From positions 1-64,000 of the forward strand of contig NZ_PQIG01000080.1 of the NCBI RefSeq assembly GCF_012349115.1: DNA of 64,000 nucleotides. Direction: 5' to 3'. Made by a program: the position numbers and the translations under genes. This DNA is from Rhizobium ruizarguesonis. Lineage in GTDB: Bacteria > Pseudomonadota > Alphaproteobacteria > Rhizobiales > Rhizobiaceae. The notes under the pieces are model-generated. The model was not told the DNA's origin, did not search any database, and was given only the letters and a program-made list of their open reading frames with translations. The stretch's first letter is position 1. Each line of letters starts with the position of its first letter. This document shows, one piece after another, positions 8,710 through 17,462 of the stretch.

Positions 8710-9639
8710 ATGGCAGATTTGCAGGCGACCCTCGATAGCATCTACGCCGATATCCAGCCGCGGATCGGCGAGGGCAAGGTCGCGGACTATATTCCCGAGC
8801 TCGCCAAGGTCGACCCGAAGCAGTTCGGCATGGCGATCGTCACCGTCGACGGGAAAGTCTATCGCGTCGGCGATGCCGACACCGCCTTCTCGATTCAGAG
8901 CATATCGAAGGTCTTCATGTTGACGCTGGCGCTCGGCAAGGTCGGCGAGGGGCTGTGGAAGCGCGTCGGGCGCGAACCCTCCGGATCGGCTTTCAATTCG
9001 ATCGTCCAGCTCGAGCACGAGAGCGGCATCCCCCGCAACCCCTTTATCAATGCCGGTGCGATCGCCGTCAGCGACGTCGTCATGGCCGGCCATGCGCCGC
9101 GCGAGGCAATCGGCGAGCTGCTGCGCTTCGTGCGTTATCTCGCCGATGACGAGTCGATCACCATCGACGACAAGGTGGCGCGCTCGGAAACGCAGACGGG
9201 ATACCGCAATTTCGCGCTTGCCAACTTCATGCGCGCCTACCGCAAGCTCGACCATCCCGTCGACCACGTGCTCGGCGTTTATTTCCATCAATGCGCGCTA
9301 TCGATGAGCTGCGAGCAGCTGGCCCGCGCCGGGCTGTTCCTGGCGGCGCGCGGCAGCAATCCGACGACCGGCCATTCGGTGGTCTCGCCCAAGCGGGCGC
9401 GTCGCATCAATGCGCTGATGCTGACCTGCGGCCATTACGATGGCTCGGGTGACTTCGCCTATCATGTCGGCCTGCCCGGCAAGAGCGGTGTCGGCGGCGG
9501 CATCTTCGCGGTGGCGCCGGGCATTGCTTCTATCGCGGTGTGGTCGCCGGGGCTGAACAAGGTCGGCAATTCACAGCTCGGCGCTGCGGCATTGGAGATG
9601 CTTGCAGCGCGTACCGGCTGGTCGGTTTTCGGCGATTGA
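8710..9639 (+). CDS. glsA: Glutaminase
   Basis: A 309-residue serine-dependent beta-lactamase-fold glutaminase converting L-glutamine to glutamate and ammonia. The catalytic Ser-x-x-Lys is in FSIQSISKVFMLTLALGKV near residue 63. Other family blocks are EPSGSAFNSIVQLE near 93, NPFINAGAIAVSD near 112, and GLPGKSGVGGGIFAVAPG near 255. The length is normal for GlsA. The ATG at 8710 follows GGAGAGAAGCA. It is the first gene after the rpsD terminator, so it needs its own promoter or low readthrough. Confidence 0.96.
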   Translation: MADLQATLDSIYADIQPRIGEGKVADYIPELAKVDPKQFGMAIVTVDGKVYRVGDADTAFSIQSISKVFMLTLALGKVGEGLWKRVGREPSGSAFNSIVQLEHESGIPRNPFINAGAIAVSDVVMAGHAPREAIGELLRFVRYLADDESITIDDKVARSETQTGYRNFALANFMRAYRKLDHPVDHVLGVYFHQCALSMSCEQLARAGLFLAARGSNPTTGHSVVSPKRARRINALMLTCGHYDGSGDFAYHVGLPGKSGVGGGIFAVAPGIASIAVWSPGLNKVGNSQLGAAALEMLAARTGWSVFGD

Positions 9640-9699
9640 CGCTGTGTTGCCAGGCGGGTTTCTGCTAGAGCAAATGTGGAATTTCTGTAGGACGAAGCA

Positions 9700-10569
9700 A
9701 TGAATATCGCAGCCAACATCGCCGATGATTTGGAAACCGGCGAAGCCGACACCAGCGGCCATGCGCTGTTTGCCGATGCGCCGCGTTCCGTCTCCTTCAA
9801 CAAGCTGCGTAAACGCCTGCTCCGGCAGGTGCGCCAGGCCTTCGACGATTTCGACATGCTGAAGGGCCAGAAGCGCTGGCTGGTCGGCCTTTCCGGTGGC
9901 AAGGATTCTTACGGGCTGCTGGCGCTGCTGCTCGATCTCAAATGGCGCGGCCTGCTGCCGGTCGAACTCATCGCCTGCAATCTCGATCAGGGACAGCCGA
10001 ATTTTCCGAAGCACGTGCTGCCGGATTATCTCACCAAGATCGGCGTCCGCCACCGGATCGAATATCGCGACACCTATTCGATCGTGAAGGAGAAAGTGCC
10101 CGAAGGCGCCACCTATTGTTCGCTCTGTTCGCGGCTGCGGCGCGGCAATCTCTACCGCGTCGCGCGGGAAGAGGGTTGCGATGCGCTGGTGCTCGGTCAT
10201 CACCGCGAGGACATTCTCGAAACCTTCTTCATGAATTTCTTCCACGGCGGCCGGCTCGCCTCGATGCCGGCGAAGCTTCTGAACGACGAGGGCGATCTGA
10301 TGGTGCTTCGGCCGCTCGCCTATGCTGCCGAGGACGACCTCGCGAAGTTTGCTGTCGCCATGCAGTTTCCGATCATCCCATGCGATCTCTGCGGCTCGCA
10401 GGACGGGCTGCAGCGCAATGCGATGAAGGACATGCTCGCCGATATCGAGCGGCGGATGCCGGGCCGCAAGGATACAATGCTGCGGGCGCTTTCGCATGTG
10501 AACCCGTCGCATCTGCTCGACCCGAAACTCTTCGACTTTTCCACCCTTGGTGTCACCGATCCTTCATGA
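9700..10569 (+). CDS. ttcA: tRNA 2-thiocytidine biosynthesis protein TtcA
   Basis: A 289-residue PP-loop ATPase that thiolates cytidine 32 of tRNA. The PP-loop SGGKDSYGLLALL is near residue 65, the Fe-S-ligating pair YCSLCSRLRRG near 143-146, and a further cysteine pair PCDLCGSQ near 227. A GHHREDILETFFMNFFHGG block near 166 is typical. The enzyme needs a [4Fe-4S] cluster, which the suf operon in this window would supply. The ATG at 9700 follows a GTAGGACGAAGCA context. Confidence 0.95.
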   Translation: MNIAANIADDLETGEADTSGHALFADAPRSVSFNKLRKRLLRQVRQAFDDFDMLKGQKRWLVGLSGGKDSYGLLALLLDLKWRGLLPVELIACNLDQGQPNFPKHVLPDYLTKIGVRHRIEYRDTYSIVKEKVPEGATYCSLCSRLRRGNLYRVAREEGCDALVLGHHREDILETFFMNFFHGGRLASMPAKLLNDEGDLMVLRPLAYAAEDDLAKFAVAMQFPIIPCDLCGSQDGLQRNAMKDMLADIERRMPGRKDTMLRALSHVNPSHLLDPKLFDFSTLGVTDPS

Positions 10570-10615
10570 AAGGCCGGCTATGCAGGCTGGCTATTGAATG
10601 AAGGCAGGATTTCGC

Positions 10616-11443
10616 ATGATTATTTCAGACCAGGATATTCTCTTTCTCGGCGATTGCGTCCGGGAGACGGCGCGCGCCGAAATCATGCCGCGTTTCCGCA
10701 ATCTCGGCGCTGCCGATGTTTCGGAGAAGACTTCGGCAATCGATCTGGTGACGCAGGCTGACCTGCTTGCCGAACACCGGATCACCGCGGCGCTGAGAGA
10801 GCGCTTTCCCGCAGCACTGGTCGTCGGCGAGGAGGCTTATGACGCCGACCGGTCCGTCGTGCCGGCACTTGCCGATGCCGAGCTCGCCTTCGTCATCGAC
10901 CCTGTCGACGGGACGTTCAATTTCGCCGCCGGGCTTCCTGTCTTCGGGACCATGTTGGCGGTGACCGTGAGGGGCGAAACGGTCGCCGGCATCATTCACG
11001 ATCCCGTTCTCGGCGACACAGTGACCGCGATCAGGGGGGCCGGCGCCTTTCTGACGCGTCGGGACGGGCAGTCGACAAAGCTGAAGGTCGCCGAGCCCGC
11101 TAGCCTGAACCAGATGGTCGGCGGCCTGTCATGGAGCCACATGGACGAACCGGATCGCGCGCGTATCTGCGCCAACATGGCGAAGATCCGGATGACCTTC
11201 GCCTTCAACTGCTCAGCCTACGAATATTGGATGGTCGCCTCCGGCAAGATGCATTTCATCGGCCATGCGAAGCTGATGCCCTGGGATCACCTGGCCGGCG
11301 TGCTCGCGCATCAGGAGGCCGGCGGTCATACGGCGAAATTCGACGGCACGCCCTATCGCCCCGGCGAGACGACGGGTGGCATCATTTCTGCGCCCGACCG
11401 GGAGAGCTGGCAGCTCATTCGGCGCGAGATCGTCGGCATCTGA
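10616..11443 (+). CDS. Inositol monophosphatase family protein (first tandem copy)
   Basis: About 275 residues of the Mg2+-dependent IMPase fold. Metal-binding motifs are VVGEEAYD near residue 71 and FVIDPVDGTFNFAAGLP near 93, with the second half carrying MPWDHLAGVLAHQEAGG near 220 (the WDxAAG-like motif with His replacing Ala). AGGCAGGA eight bases upstream supports the ATG at 10616 over the one at 10598. It is followed 40 bases later by a clear paralogue. The substrate could be inositol phosphate, histidinol phosphate or PAP; the sequence does not decide. Confidence 0.88.
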   Translation: MIISDQDILFLGDCVRETARAEIMPRFRNLGAADVSEKTSAIDLVTQADLLAEHRITAALRERFPAALVVGEEAYDADRSVVPALADAELAFVIDPVDGTFNFAAGLPVFGTMLAVTVRGETVAGIIHDPVLGDTVTAIRGAGAFLTRRDGQSTKLKVAEPASLNQMVGGLSWSHMDEPDRARICANMAKIRMTFAFNCSAYEYWMVASGKMHFIGHAKLMPWDHLAGVLAHQEAGGHTAKFDGTPYRPGETTGGIISAPDRESWQLIRREIVGI

Positions 11444-11483
11444 TTCAGGCTTCTCCTGAGAGACCTAAGCGTGAGGATTTGAC

Positions 11484-12308
11484 ATGACTTCGACTGTCGA
11501 CGTGACCGTTCTGGCCGATCTGCTGCGCCGCGCGGCGAGGGCAGAGATCCTGCCGCGCTTCCGCCGGCTTGGTCAGGACGACGTGCGCGCCAAGAGCGAG
11601 GCCACCGATCTCGTCACCGAGGCCGATGAGCAGGCCGAGCGGATGATCAAGGCGGAAGCTGCGCAACTCTGGCCGAGCGCACTGTTCCTCGGCGAGGAAT
11701 CGGTTGCGGCCGATCCTGATTTGCTCCGCAGCCTCGAACATGCCGATCTCGCGATCGTCGTCGATCCGGTCGACGGCACCTTCAATTTCGCCGCCGGCAT
11801 CCCGGCCTTCGGGGTCATGGCGTCCGTTATCTCCGCCGGCGAGACGGTTGCCGGTATCATCTACGATCCGATGGGCGACGACTGGGTGATGGCCGAAAAG
11901 GGCGGCGGCGCCTGGCTGCGGCGGCCGGATGGCGGCGCCGAGCGGCTGTCGGTCGCAGCTCCGGTCGAACTGGAGCACATGGTCGGCATGGCCTCGACCG
12001 GCTACCTGCCAAAGGAGAAGCGCGCCGAGGTGCTCGGCAATCTCGCCAAGGTGCGCTTCCTCACCAATTACCGCTGCGCCGCCCACGAATACCGCACCTT
12101 TGCCGGCGGGCATGTGCATTACCTCATGTACAACAAGCTGATGCCCTGGGATCACCTTGCCGGCACGCTGATCTCGCAGGAGGCAGGCGCCTATGCGGCG
12201 CGCTTCGACGGCTCGCCCTACCTGCCGCATCATCTCGATGGCGGGCTGCTGATTACCCCCGACAAGGCCTCCTGGGAGGTGCTGCGGCGTGAGGTGTTCA
12301 CGGTCTGA
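11484..12308 (+). CDS. Inositol monophosphatase family protein (second tandem copy)
   Basis: A 274-residue paralogue of the preceding gene, with the same metal-binding motifs (LFLGEESV near 71 and IVVDPVDGTFNFAAGIP near 91) and LMPWDHLAGTLISQEAG near 216. The two proteins align end to end, so this is a tandem gene duplication, diverged well beyond recent copies. The His in WDHLAG is shared by both copies and departs from the common WDxAA(A/G) form, hinting at a subfamily with its own substrate. The ATG at 11484 follows a weak GAGGA about ten bases upstream. Confidence 0.88.
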   Translation: MTSTVDVTVLADLLRRAARAEILPRFRRLGQDDVRAKSEATDLVTEADEQAERMIKAEAAQLWPSALFLGEESVAADPDLLRSLEHADLAIVVDPVDGTFNFAAGIPAFGVMASVISAGETVAGIIYDPMGDDWVMAEKGGGAWLRRPDGGAERLSVAAPVELEHMVGMASTGYLPKEKRAEVLGNLAKVRFLTNYRCAAHEYRTFAGGHVHYLMYNKLMPWDHLAGTLISQEAGAYAARFDGSPYLPHHLDGGLLITPDKASWEVLRREVFTV

Positions 12309-12331
12309 ACAACCGCTCGACCTGCCGCATA

Positions 12332-12805
12332 TTACTGGTAGAGCTTTTCCATGAGAAAGTTTTCCAGGCCTTGCCGACGCTTCTCGACGATTTGCTGCGT
12401 TATGACGCGGAAGCCTTTGCGCTCAAAAAACGGTCGGGCCGTTCGGCTGGCTTCGGCATAGATTCGGCTAACCCCCAGTTTCAGGGCTTCGTCTTCGACC
12501 CTGCTCAACAGCCGACTTGCGATTCCAAGCCCCTGGAACTCGGGGTGCACAAACATCATGTCCAGGCATCCGTCGCCGGTCAGGTCGGAAAACCCGACAG
12601 GCTGTCCGTCAAATTCTGCGATCCAGGCAGGCCTGCTTATCCTTCGCTCTGCCCATAGTTCGCGATCTTCCACCTTTGCCCAAGCCTGTATTTCAGCGGG
12701 TGAGTAGTCTTTCGACGCGACCTCTCGAATGGCGCGCAGAAAAATTTCAATCGTCGCGTCCACGTCGCCTGGCGCGTAAGGCCTGATCAGAATTCGGTCG
12801 TCCAT
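12332..12805 (-). CDS. GNAT-family N-acetyltransferase
   Basis: A 157-residue single-domain GNAT protein. The acetyl-CoA-binding motif A is FVHPEFQGLGIASRLLSRVE near residues 89-108 (Q-x-x-G-x-G/A), followed by the C-terminal motif B, SRTARPFFERKGFRVI, typical of the YafP/PhnO-like branch. Substrate unknown. It is convergent with the second IMPase gene (23 bases between stops) and upstream of the BAAT-like gene on the same strand's right side. The ATG at 12805 is preceded by AAAGGCACCCTCG. Confidence 0.85.
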   Translation of the reverse strand: MDDRILIRPYAPGDVDATIEIFLRAIREVASKDYSPAEIQAWAKVEDRELWAERRISRPAWIAEFDGQPVGFSDLTGDGCLDMMFVHPEFQGLGIASRLLSRVEDEALKLGVSRIYAEASRTARPFFERKGFRVITQQIVEKRRQGLENFLMEKLYQ

Positions 12806-12879
12806 CGAGGGTGCCTTTCGCGCACTGCCGCGCCAATCCGATGGATTGAACCATCGATCAAATCACTGCAGCGCTCACG

Positions 12880-13719
12880 CTATAGCATCTCAAGAATATG
12901 TTCCCACGCGAGTCGTCCCAATTGGGCGTCGGCCTCGTCACTTCCACCATGAGCGCGCAGCGATGATCGAGGAGTCGTTTCGCCCGGCAGCAGAATGCGA
13001 TGGCCCGCATCTTCTCCCAAGACAAGCTGGGTGAGTAAGCCCGAAGCTGCGCGCCTCCGAACAAGTGACACGGCAAATTTGTTTGATGGCCAGAGCGCGT
13101 CGTCGCATCCTGCTACGAGCAGAATTTCGGCATTCGTTTTCTCCAAAGGGATAGCCGCTGCGTCGATCTCAGACTCGTGCATATCGAGACATCTTTCGAA
13201 CAGATCCCTATAGGCGATCAACCCGTCTCTGTATTCCCGCACCCATTCTGGGTCTGACGAAACAAAAGGAAGCGGTGTACCTCGCAATGTCCACGACGAG
13301 CGCTCGGGCCAGCTGATGCCATCAAGCCCCGGACCAATATTTCCCCAGACGACTGAAGAAGGGCTTATTGCCACGACCGCGCTGATGCGCGGATCGTATA
13401 CCGCTGTGAGCAGCGCAGCTTCGGCGCCTTTCGATGTCCCCACCAGGACGATGCGTTTACAACCGAGTTCGACCAAATAATCAGTGGCAGCGAAGAAGGT
13501 TTCCAGCGGCACCTCGCAAATGCCTGGCACCTGACCTTCGCCGCTGAACCAGCGAAGAGCGATTGCCGTTGTGCCTTGGCTCGCAAACAACCTGGCGCGG
13601 GCCACATCGACCCGGCCACTGGAGCCGCCGAGTACAACAACGCCAGTGCCGGTATCTGGTTTGACTTGAAATATCTCACCCTGCAATGGCGGGGGGAGAC
13701 GTTGATATTCTGCATCCAA
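12880..13719 (-). CDS. BAAT/acyl-CoA thioester hydrolase C-terminal domain protein
   Basis: About 279 residues of alpha/beta-hydrolase fold matching the C-terminal catalytic domain of acyl-CoA thioesterase/BAAT proteins. The nucleophile elbow is VGTSKGAEAALL (G-x-S-x-G), the acid is in VAGCDDALWPS, and the His is in GEDAGHRILLPGE. The N-terminal BAAT domain of the animal enzymes is absent, as in many bacterial members. I prefer the TTG at 13719, seven bases after AAGGAG, over the ATG at 13746, which has no clear ribosome-binding site. The base composition is lower in GC than its neighbours, so it may be accessory. Substrate unknown. Confidence 0.78.
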   Translation of the reverse strand: MDAEYQRLPPPLQGEIFQVKPDTGTGVVVLGGSSGRVDVARARLFASQGTTAIALRWFSGEGQVPGICEVPLETFFAATDYLVELGCKRIVLVGTSKGAEAALLTAVYDPRISAVVAISPSSVVWGNIGPGLDGISWPERSSWTLRGTPLPFVSSDPEWVREYRDGLIAYRDLFERCLDMHESEIDAAAIPLEKTNAEILLVAGCDDALWPSNKFAVSLVRRRAASGLLTQLVLGEDAGHRILLPGETTPRSSLRAHGGSDEADAQLGRLAWEHILEML

Positions 13720-13823
13720 AACCAGGCTCCTTCTTCCAGGGGGCATCCAGATTTAGGAACGTGCCGAGTTTGCCATCTAATGCAATGCTGCCGGGGACCA
13801 ACCGCTCCGGCAGATTTCCCATT

Positions 13824-15104
13824 TCAGAAGTGAGCAGCACCCGGATCGAGCTGCGGGCTGTCGCCGGGGTGGGTGAAGAGCTTGCCGTTTTCGGCCCAGA
13901 GGGTGGCTGCGATCGTCACCGCGCCGAAGAGCGCGAAGCCGCCGAAGAGCGGCTGCACCGTGCCATTGAACATCTGGCCGACCAGGCCGCCGAGGATGGC
14001 GCCGGCCGTCGTCGAGACGAAGCCGGTGATGGCGGTGGCCGTGCCGGCGAGATTGCCCATCGGCTCGAGGCTGATGGCGGTGAAATTGGTGGCGATCAGG
14101 GCAAACATCATCAGCACGACGGTGAAGATGCCGTAGGCGATGGCGAAATCCGGCTTGCCGGCCAGCGAATGGAAAAAGCCGATAGCCGACAGCGCCGTGA
14201 AGATCAGCAGGGCGGCGTGCGAGATGCGGCGCATACCGAATTTGCGCACGAAGAAGCCGTTGGCGAAATTGGCGACGGCGATGCCGCCGGCGGTGGCCGC
14301 AAAGGCGATCGGTAGCCAGTCGCCAAGGCCATAGACCTCGCCGAACACCTGCTGCACCGAGATCACATAAGCGCTGATGACGCCGGTGAACATGGTGAGG
14401 CCGATCATATAGCCGCAGGTGATGCGGTTTGTGAGCACGGTCCTGAAGCCATCGACGACAGAGCCGACCGACAGCGGCAGCCGCTCTTCCGGCGGCAACG
14501 ATTCCTTCAGCCGCAGGAGAGCCCAGACGAACAGGATGGTGGCGATGATGCCGAGCAGGATGAAGATCCAGTGCCAGTTGGCATAAAGGATGATGAGTTG
14601 GCCGACGGAGGGGGCAACGATCGGCACGATCATGAAGACGATCATCACATAGGACATGACACGGGCCATTTCGCGGCCACCGAAGCAGTCGCGTACCATG
14701 GCCATGGTCGTTATGCGCACAGCAGCACCGCCCACGCCCTGAACGAAGCGCATGACGAGCAGCATTTCGAAGCTGCCGGTTGCTGCGGCGGCAAACATTC
14801 CGACAACGTAGCAGGCGAGGCCGCCGAGCAGGATGTTGCGGCGGCCGAACGTATCCGAAAGGCTGCCGAAGAAGATCTGCGAGACGCCGAATCCCAAGAA
14901 GAACACGCCGATGATCAGCTGCGCGTCGTTGGTATTGGTGACGCCGAGAGAATGGCCGATATTGGGCAAAGCCGGCAGCATGCTGTCGATTGCCATGGCA
15001 ACGCTGGCGGTCATGATGGCGATGGTGACGACGAATTCGCCAAAGCCCATGCCGATGCGGCGGGAGCCCTGGTTTTCCTGGTGCGGTTTATGCGGCGGCG
15101 TCAT
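13824..15104 (-). CDS. Bcr/CflA-family MFS drug efflux transporter (copy A)
   Basis: A 426-residue, 12-helix drug:H+ antiporter-1 family protein. The motif A loop FGSLSDTFGRRNILLGG lies near residue 80, and RFVQGVGGAAVRITTMAMVR (motif C-like, helix 4-5) near 118, both typical of Bcr/CflA transporters. It lies 36 bases downstream of a paralogue on the same strand, so the two are probably co-transcribed. The export substrate cannot be read from the sequence. Confidence 0.9.
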   Translation of the reverse strand: MTPPHKPHQENQGSRRIGMGFGEFVVTIAIMTASVAMAIDSMLPALPNIGHSLGVTNTNDAQLIIGVFFLGFGVSQIFFGSLSDTFGRRNILLGGLACYVVGMFAAAATGSFEMLLVMRFVQGVGGAAVRITTMAMVRDCFGGREMARVMSYVMIVFMIVPIVAPSVGQLIILYANWHWIFILLGIIATILFVWALLRLKESLPPEERLPLSVGSVVDGFRTVLTNRITCGYMIGLTMFTGVISAYVISVQQVFGEVYGLGDWLPIAFAATAGGIAVANFANGFFVRKFGMRRISHAALLIFTALSAIGFFHSLAGKPDFAIAYGIFTVVLMMFALIATNFTAISLEPMGNLAGTATAITGFVSTTAGAILGGLVGQMFNGTVQPLFGGFALFGAVTIAATLWAENGKLFTHPGDSPQLDPGAAHF

Positions 15105-15140
15105 GTTATTGAGATCCCGGATGCGAGGGAGGCCGGCCGT

Positions 15141-16388
15141 TCAGACGGCCGGGTTCTGCTGTTGGAAGAGGCGGCCCTTCTCGGCGATCAGCACAAAGAC
15201 AAGGCCAATGATCGACACAAAGAAATAACCCGCGACCATCGGCAGCGCGGTGCCGTCGAAGGCCTGGCCGATGCCGGCGCCGATGAGGGCGCCGCCGACC
15301 GTGCTCATGAAGCCGAGGACCGAGGAGGCGGTGCCGGCGACGTGGCCGAGCGGCTCCATGGCGAGCGAATTGAAGTTTGAGCCGATCCAGCCGAACTGGA
15401 ACATGGCAAGGCCGAAGAAGGAGATGAACAGCGCGAAGGGCATCGGCTCAGTGCTCGCCATCTGGACGATCAGCCAGATGGCGTTGATGGCGACGAAGCC
15501 GAGCAGCGAGCCGTGCGACAGGCGGCGCATGCCGAGCTTGCCGACAAAGCGTGAATTGAAGAAGGACGACAGCGACATGAAGATCGCCACGCCGGCGAAG
15601 GCGAAGGGGAAATAGACGCCGAGATCGTAAATGCCGACATAGACCTGCTGGGCCGAATTGATGAAGCCGAACAGCGCGCCAAAGATGAAGGTGCTGGCGA
15701 TGGTGTAGCAGAGCGCGACGCGATTGGTCAGCACCAGCTTGAAGGCGCCGAAGATCGAGCGGGCGGTGAAGGGACGGACATTGGCGGGATGCAGTGTTTC
15801 CGGCAGGCGGAGATAGGCCCAGACGGCAATACCAGTCGCCATGGTGGCGATGAAGAGGAAGATCAGGTGCCAGTTGCCGAAGAACATGACGATCTGGCCG
15901 GTGCCGGGCGCAATGACCGGTACGATCATGAAGACCATCATGATCAGCGACATGACTTCGGCCATCTGCCGGCCGCCATAGATGTCGCGAACGATGGAGA
16001 CGGTGATGACGCGGGTTGCTGCCGAACCGACGCCCTGGACGAAGCGCAGGGCGAGCAACCCTGCAAAGGTCGGCACGAAGACGATACTGATGGCGGACAG
16101 GATATAGATGACGAGACCGATCAAAAGCGGCGTGCGGCGACCGAAACGGTCAGAGAGCGGCCCGTAGAACAGCTGGGCACAGCCGAAGCCGAGCAGATAG
16201 GTGGAGACGACGAATTGCCGGTGATTTTCGCTCTCGACGCCGAGGCTCGCGCCGATCTGCTGCAAGGCCGGCAGCATGATGTCGATCGCCAGAGAGTTGA
16301 CGGCCATCAGGAAGGCGGCGAGCGCGATAAATTCTCGCTTGCCCATGGGCAGGCGGCCCGCGGACACGGCTTGTGATGAATCTGTCAC
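15141..16388 (-). CDS. Bcr/CflA-family MFS drug efflux transporter (copy B)
   Basis: A 415-residue paralogue of the following gene, with the same loop motif (YGPLSDRFGRRTPLLIGL near residue 73) and RFVQGVGSAATRVITVSIVR near 112. It is the upstream member of a tandem pair reading leftward. The start at 16388 follows a GGGAATTTCATTG context; the N-terminus MTDSSQAVSAGRLPMGKREF is cytoplasmic before helix 1. Tandem copies suggest duplication followed by substrate divergence. Confidence 0.9.
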   Translation of the reverse strand: MTDSSQAVSAGRLPMGKREFIALAAFLMAVNSLAIDIMLPALQQIGASLGVESENHRQFVVSTYLLGFGCAQLFYGPLSDRFGRRTPLLIGLVIYILSAISIVFVPTFAGLLALRFVQGVGSAATRVITVSIVRDIYGGRQMAEVMSLIMMVFMIVPVIAPGTGQIVMFFGNWHLIFLFIATMATGIAVWAYLRLPETLHPANVRPFTARSIFGAFKLVLTNRVALCYTIASTFIFGALFGFINSAQQVYVGIYDLGVYFPFAFAGVAIFMSLSSFFNSRFVGKLGMRRLSHGSLLGFVAINAIWLIVQMASTEPMPFALFISFFGLAMFQFGWIGSNFNSLAMEPLGHVAGTASSVLGFMSTVGGALIGAGIGQAFDGTALPMVAGYFFVSIIGLVFVLIAEKGRLFQQQNPAV

Positions 16389-16413
16389 AATGAAATTCCC
16401 ATAAACAGGCTAA

Positions 16414-16476
16414 GGCGCTGCTTGCCGCAGCGCCTCGGACTCAAGATACAGATTTGGAAACCGGGCGGACGCCCGG
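16414..16476 (-). terminator. Pair of hairpins after grxD, possible terminator
   Basis: CCGGGCG-GA-CGCCCGG at 16461-16476, followed on the minus strand by TTTCC, and a second perfect stem GGCGCTGC/GCAGCGCC at 16414-16434. They lie just downstream of grxD. The U-tract is poor, so termination here is tentative. Confidence 0.4.
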
Positions 16477-16483
16477 TGACCGG

Positions 16484-16819
16484 TCAAGAGGCGGCGCGCA
16501 CCGCGATGCCGTTTTCCTGGAGATGCTGCTGCAGTTCACCAGCCTGGAACATTTCCCGGACGATGTCACAGCCGCCGACGAACTCGCCCTTTACGTAGAG
16601 CTGCGGGATTGTCGGCCAGTTGGAATATTCCTTGATGCCCTGGCGGATTTCCGAATCGGCGAGCACGTTGACGCCTTTGTAGTCGACGCCGATGTAATCG
16701 AGAATCTGCACGACCTGGCCGGAGAAACCGCACTGCGGAAACTGCGGCGTGCCCTTCATGAAGAGGACGACGTCGTTGCTCTTGATTTCGTTGTCGATGA
16801 ATTCGTGAATGCCGCTCAT
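16484..16819 (-). CDS. grxD: Monothiol glutaredoxin (Grx4/GrxD type)
   Basis: A 111-residue CGFS glutaredoxin. The active-site motif is in PQFPQCGFSGQVV near residue 31, and the glutathione/cis-Pro region WPTIPQLYVKGEFVGGCDI is at about 70-88. CGFS glutaredoxins bind a bridging [2Fe-2S] cluster with glutathione, act as Fe-S carriers, and pair with BolA proteins. A bolA gene lies about 2 kb away on the same strand. AAAGGA nine bases upstream supports the ATG at 16819; a TTG at 16837 would add six residues without benefit. Confidence 0.95.
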   Translation of the reverse strand: MSGIHEFIDNEIKSNDVVLFMKGTPQFPQCGFSGQVVQILDYIGVDYKGVNVLADSEIRQGIKEYSNWPTIPQLYVKGEFVGGCDIVREMFQAGELQQHLQENGIAVRAAS

Positions 16820-16972
16820 GGGACCTAATCCTTTCAACAGGTGGGTTAAAGGCCCACCGTTTCAATCGTTGCCTTTAGATAGCATGCGACAGCAGGAATT
16901 CCAGCCGCCCGAACCAAAAAAATACCAATTCCGGCGGGCCGTTGCCGGGGCTGTTGCCGTCGCGCTACTGCA

Positions 16973-17027
16973 CATCAAAGCGCTACAGCTTCCTTTGCGC
17001 GCCTCAAAAGACGCAGCGGCGCTGCAG
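16973..17027 (-). repeat. Rhizobial palindromic intergenic repeat, remnant
   Basis: Read on the minus strand this contains CTGCAGCGCCGCTGCGTCTT, then a GCGC-rich arm, AGCTGTAGCGCTTTGATGTG and a GCAGTAG end. That order matches a palindromic element widely scattered between rhizobial genes, and the copy at 37944-38010 belongs to the same broad family. Identification is from memory of the motif. Confidence 0.55.
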
Positions 17028-17067
17028 CGGAGCAGAATTCGTCCGAACGCTCACATTTCATCGTACC

Positions 17068-17298
17068 TTAGCTACGTCGCTGACGGCTGCGGCCGGCGGC
17101 GGTGCGGCGCTTGCTGACTTGTTTCCGGGGAGGCTTGGGTTTGGCCGAGGTCGCCTTGCGCGCAGCTGTCGTCGTCGCGGCGGGGTGTGTCTTACGCCTC
17201 TTGCGCTTCGTCGTGGCGCGGCCGGTGGTTTTCTTCAGGATCTCCTTCAGCACGCTGTCGACGACGCCTGATATCAATTCTTTGACTAGGTCGGCCAC
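17068..17298 (-). CDS. Small, very basic C-terminal-tail protein
   Basis: A 76-residue protein. Residues 1-25 look like an amphipathic helix (MADLVKELISGVVDSVLKEI); the rest is almost entirely Lys, Arg, Ala, Thr and Pro, resembling histone-H1-like or nucleic-acid-binding tails. The ATG at 17298 is preceded by AACGGAGGGGTTTTG, a good ribosome-binding site, which supports a real gene. I do not recognise a family; nucleic-acid binding is only suggested by composition. It lies between grxD and a divergent membrane-protein gene. Confidence 0.6.
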   Translation of the reverse strand: MADLVKELISGVVDSVLKEILKKTTGRATTKRKRRKTHPAATTTAARKATSAKPKPPRKQVSKRRTAAGRSRQRRS

Positions 17299-17462
17299 AA
17301 AACCCCTCCGTTCGTGATGGAAACGACATGGATACTATTGAATTCCGGAAGAGTTCGGTTAGCAAGACGGCTTCGAGACCATAGCTGCTTTTTTGCCCTA
17401 TCAGTGGCGCAGCAGCCGGATCGCACCAACATGCCGGCCATTCGTCCGGCCGGAAGAGTGGA

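Noticed and set aside
13824..16388. A frameshifted single large transporter
   Set aside because: Each frame is full length with its own start and its own complete set of Bcr/CflA motifs, so they are two tandem genes.
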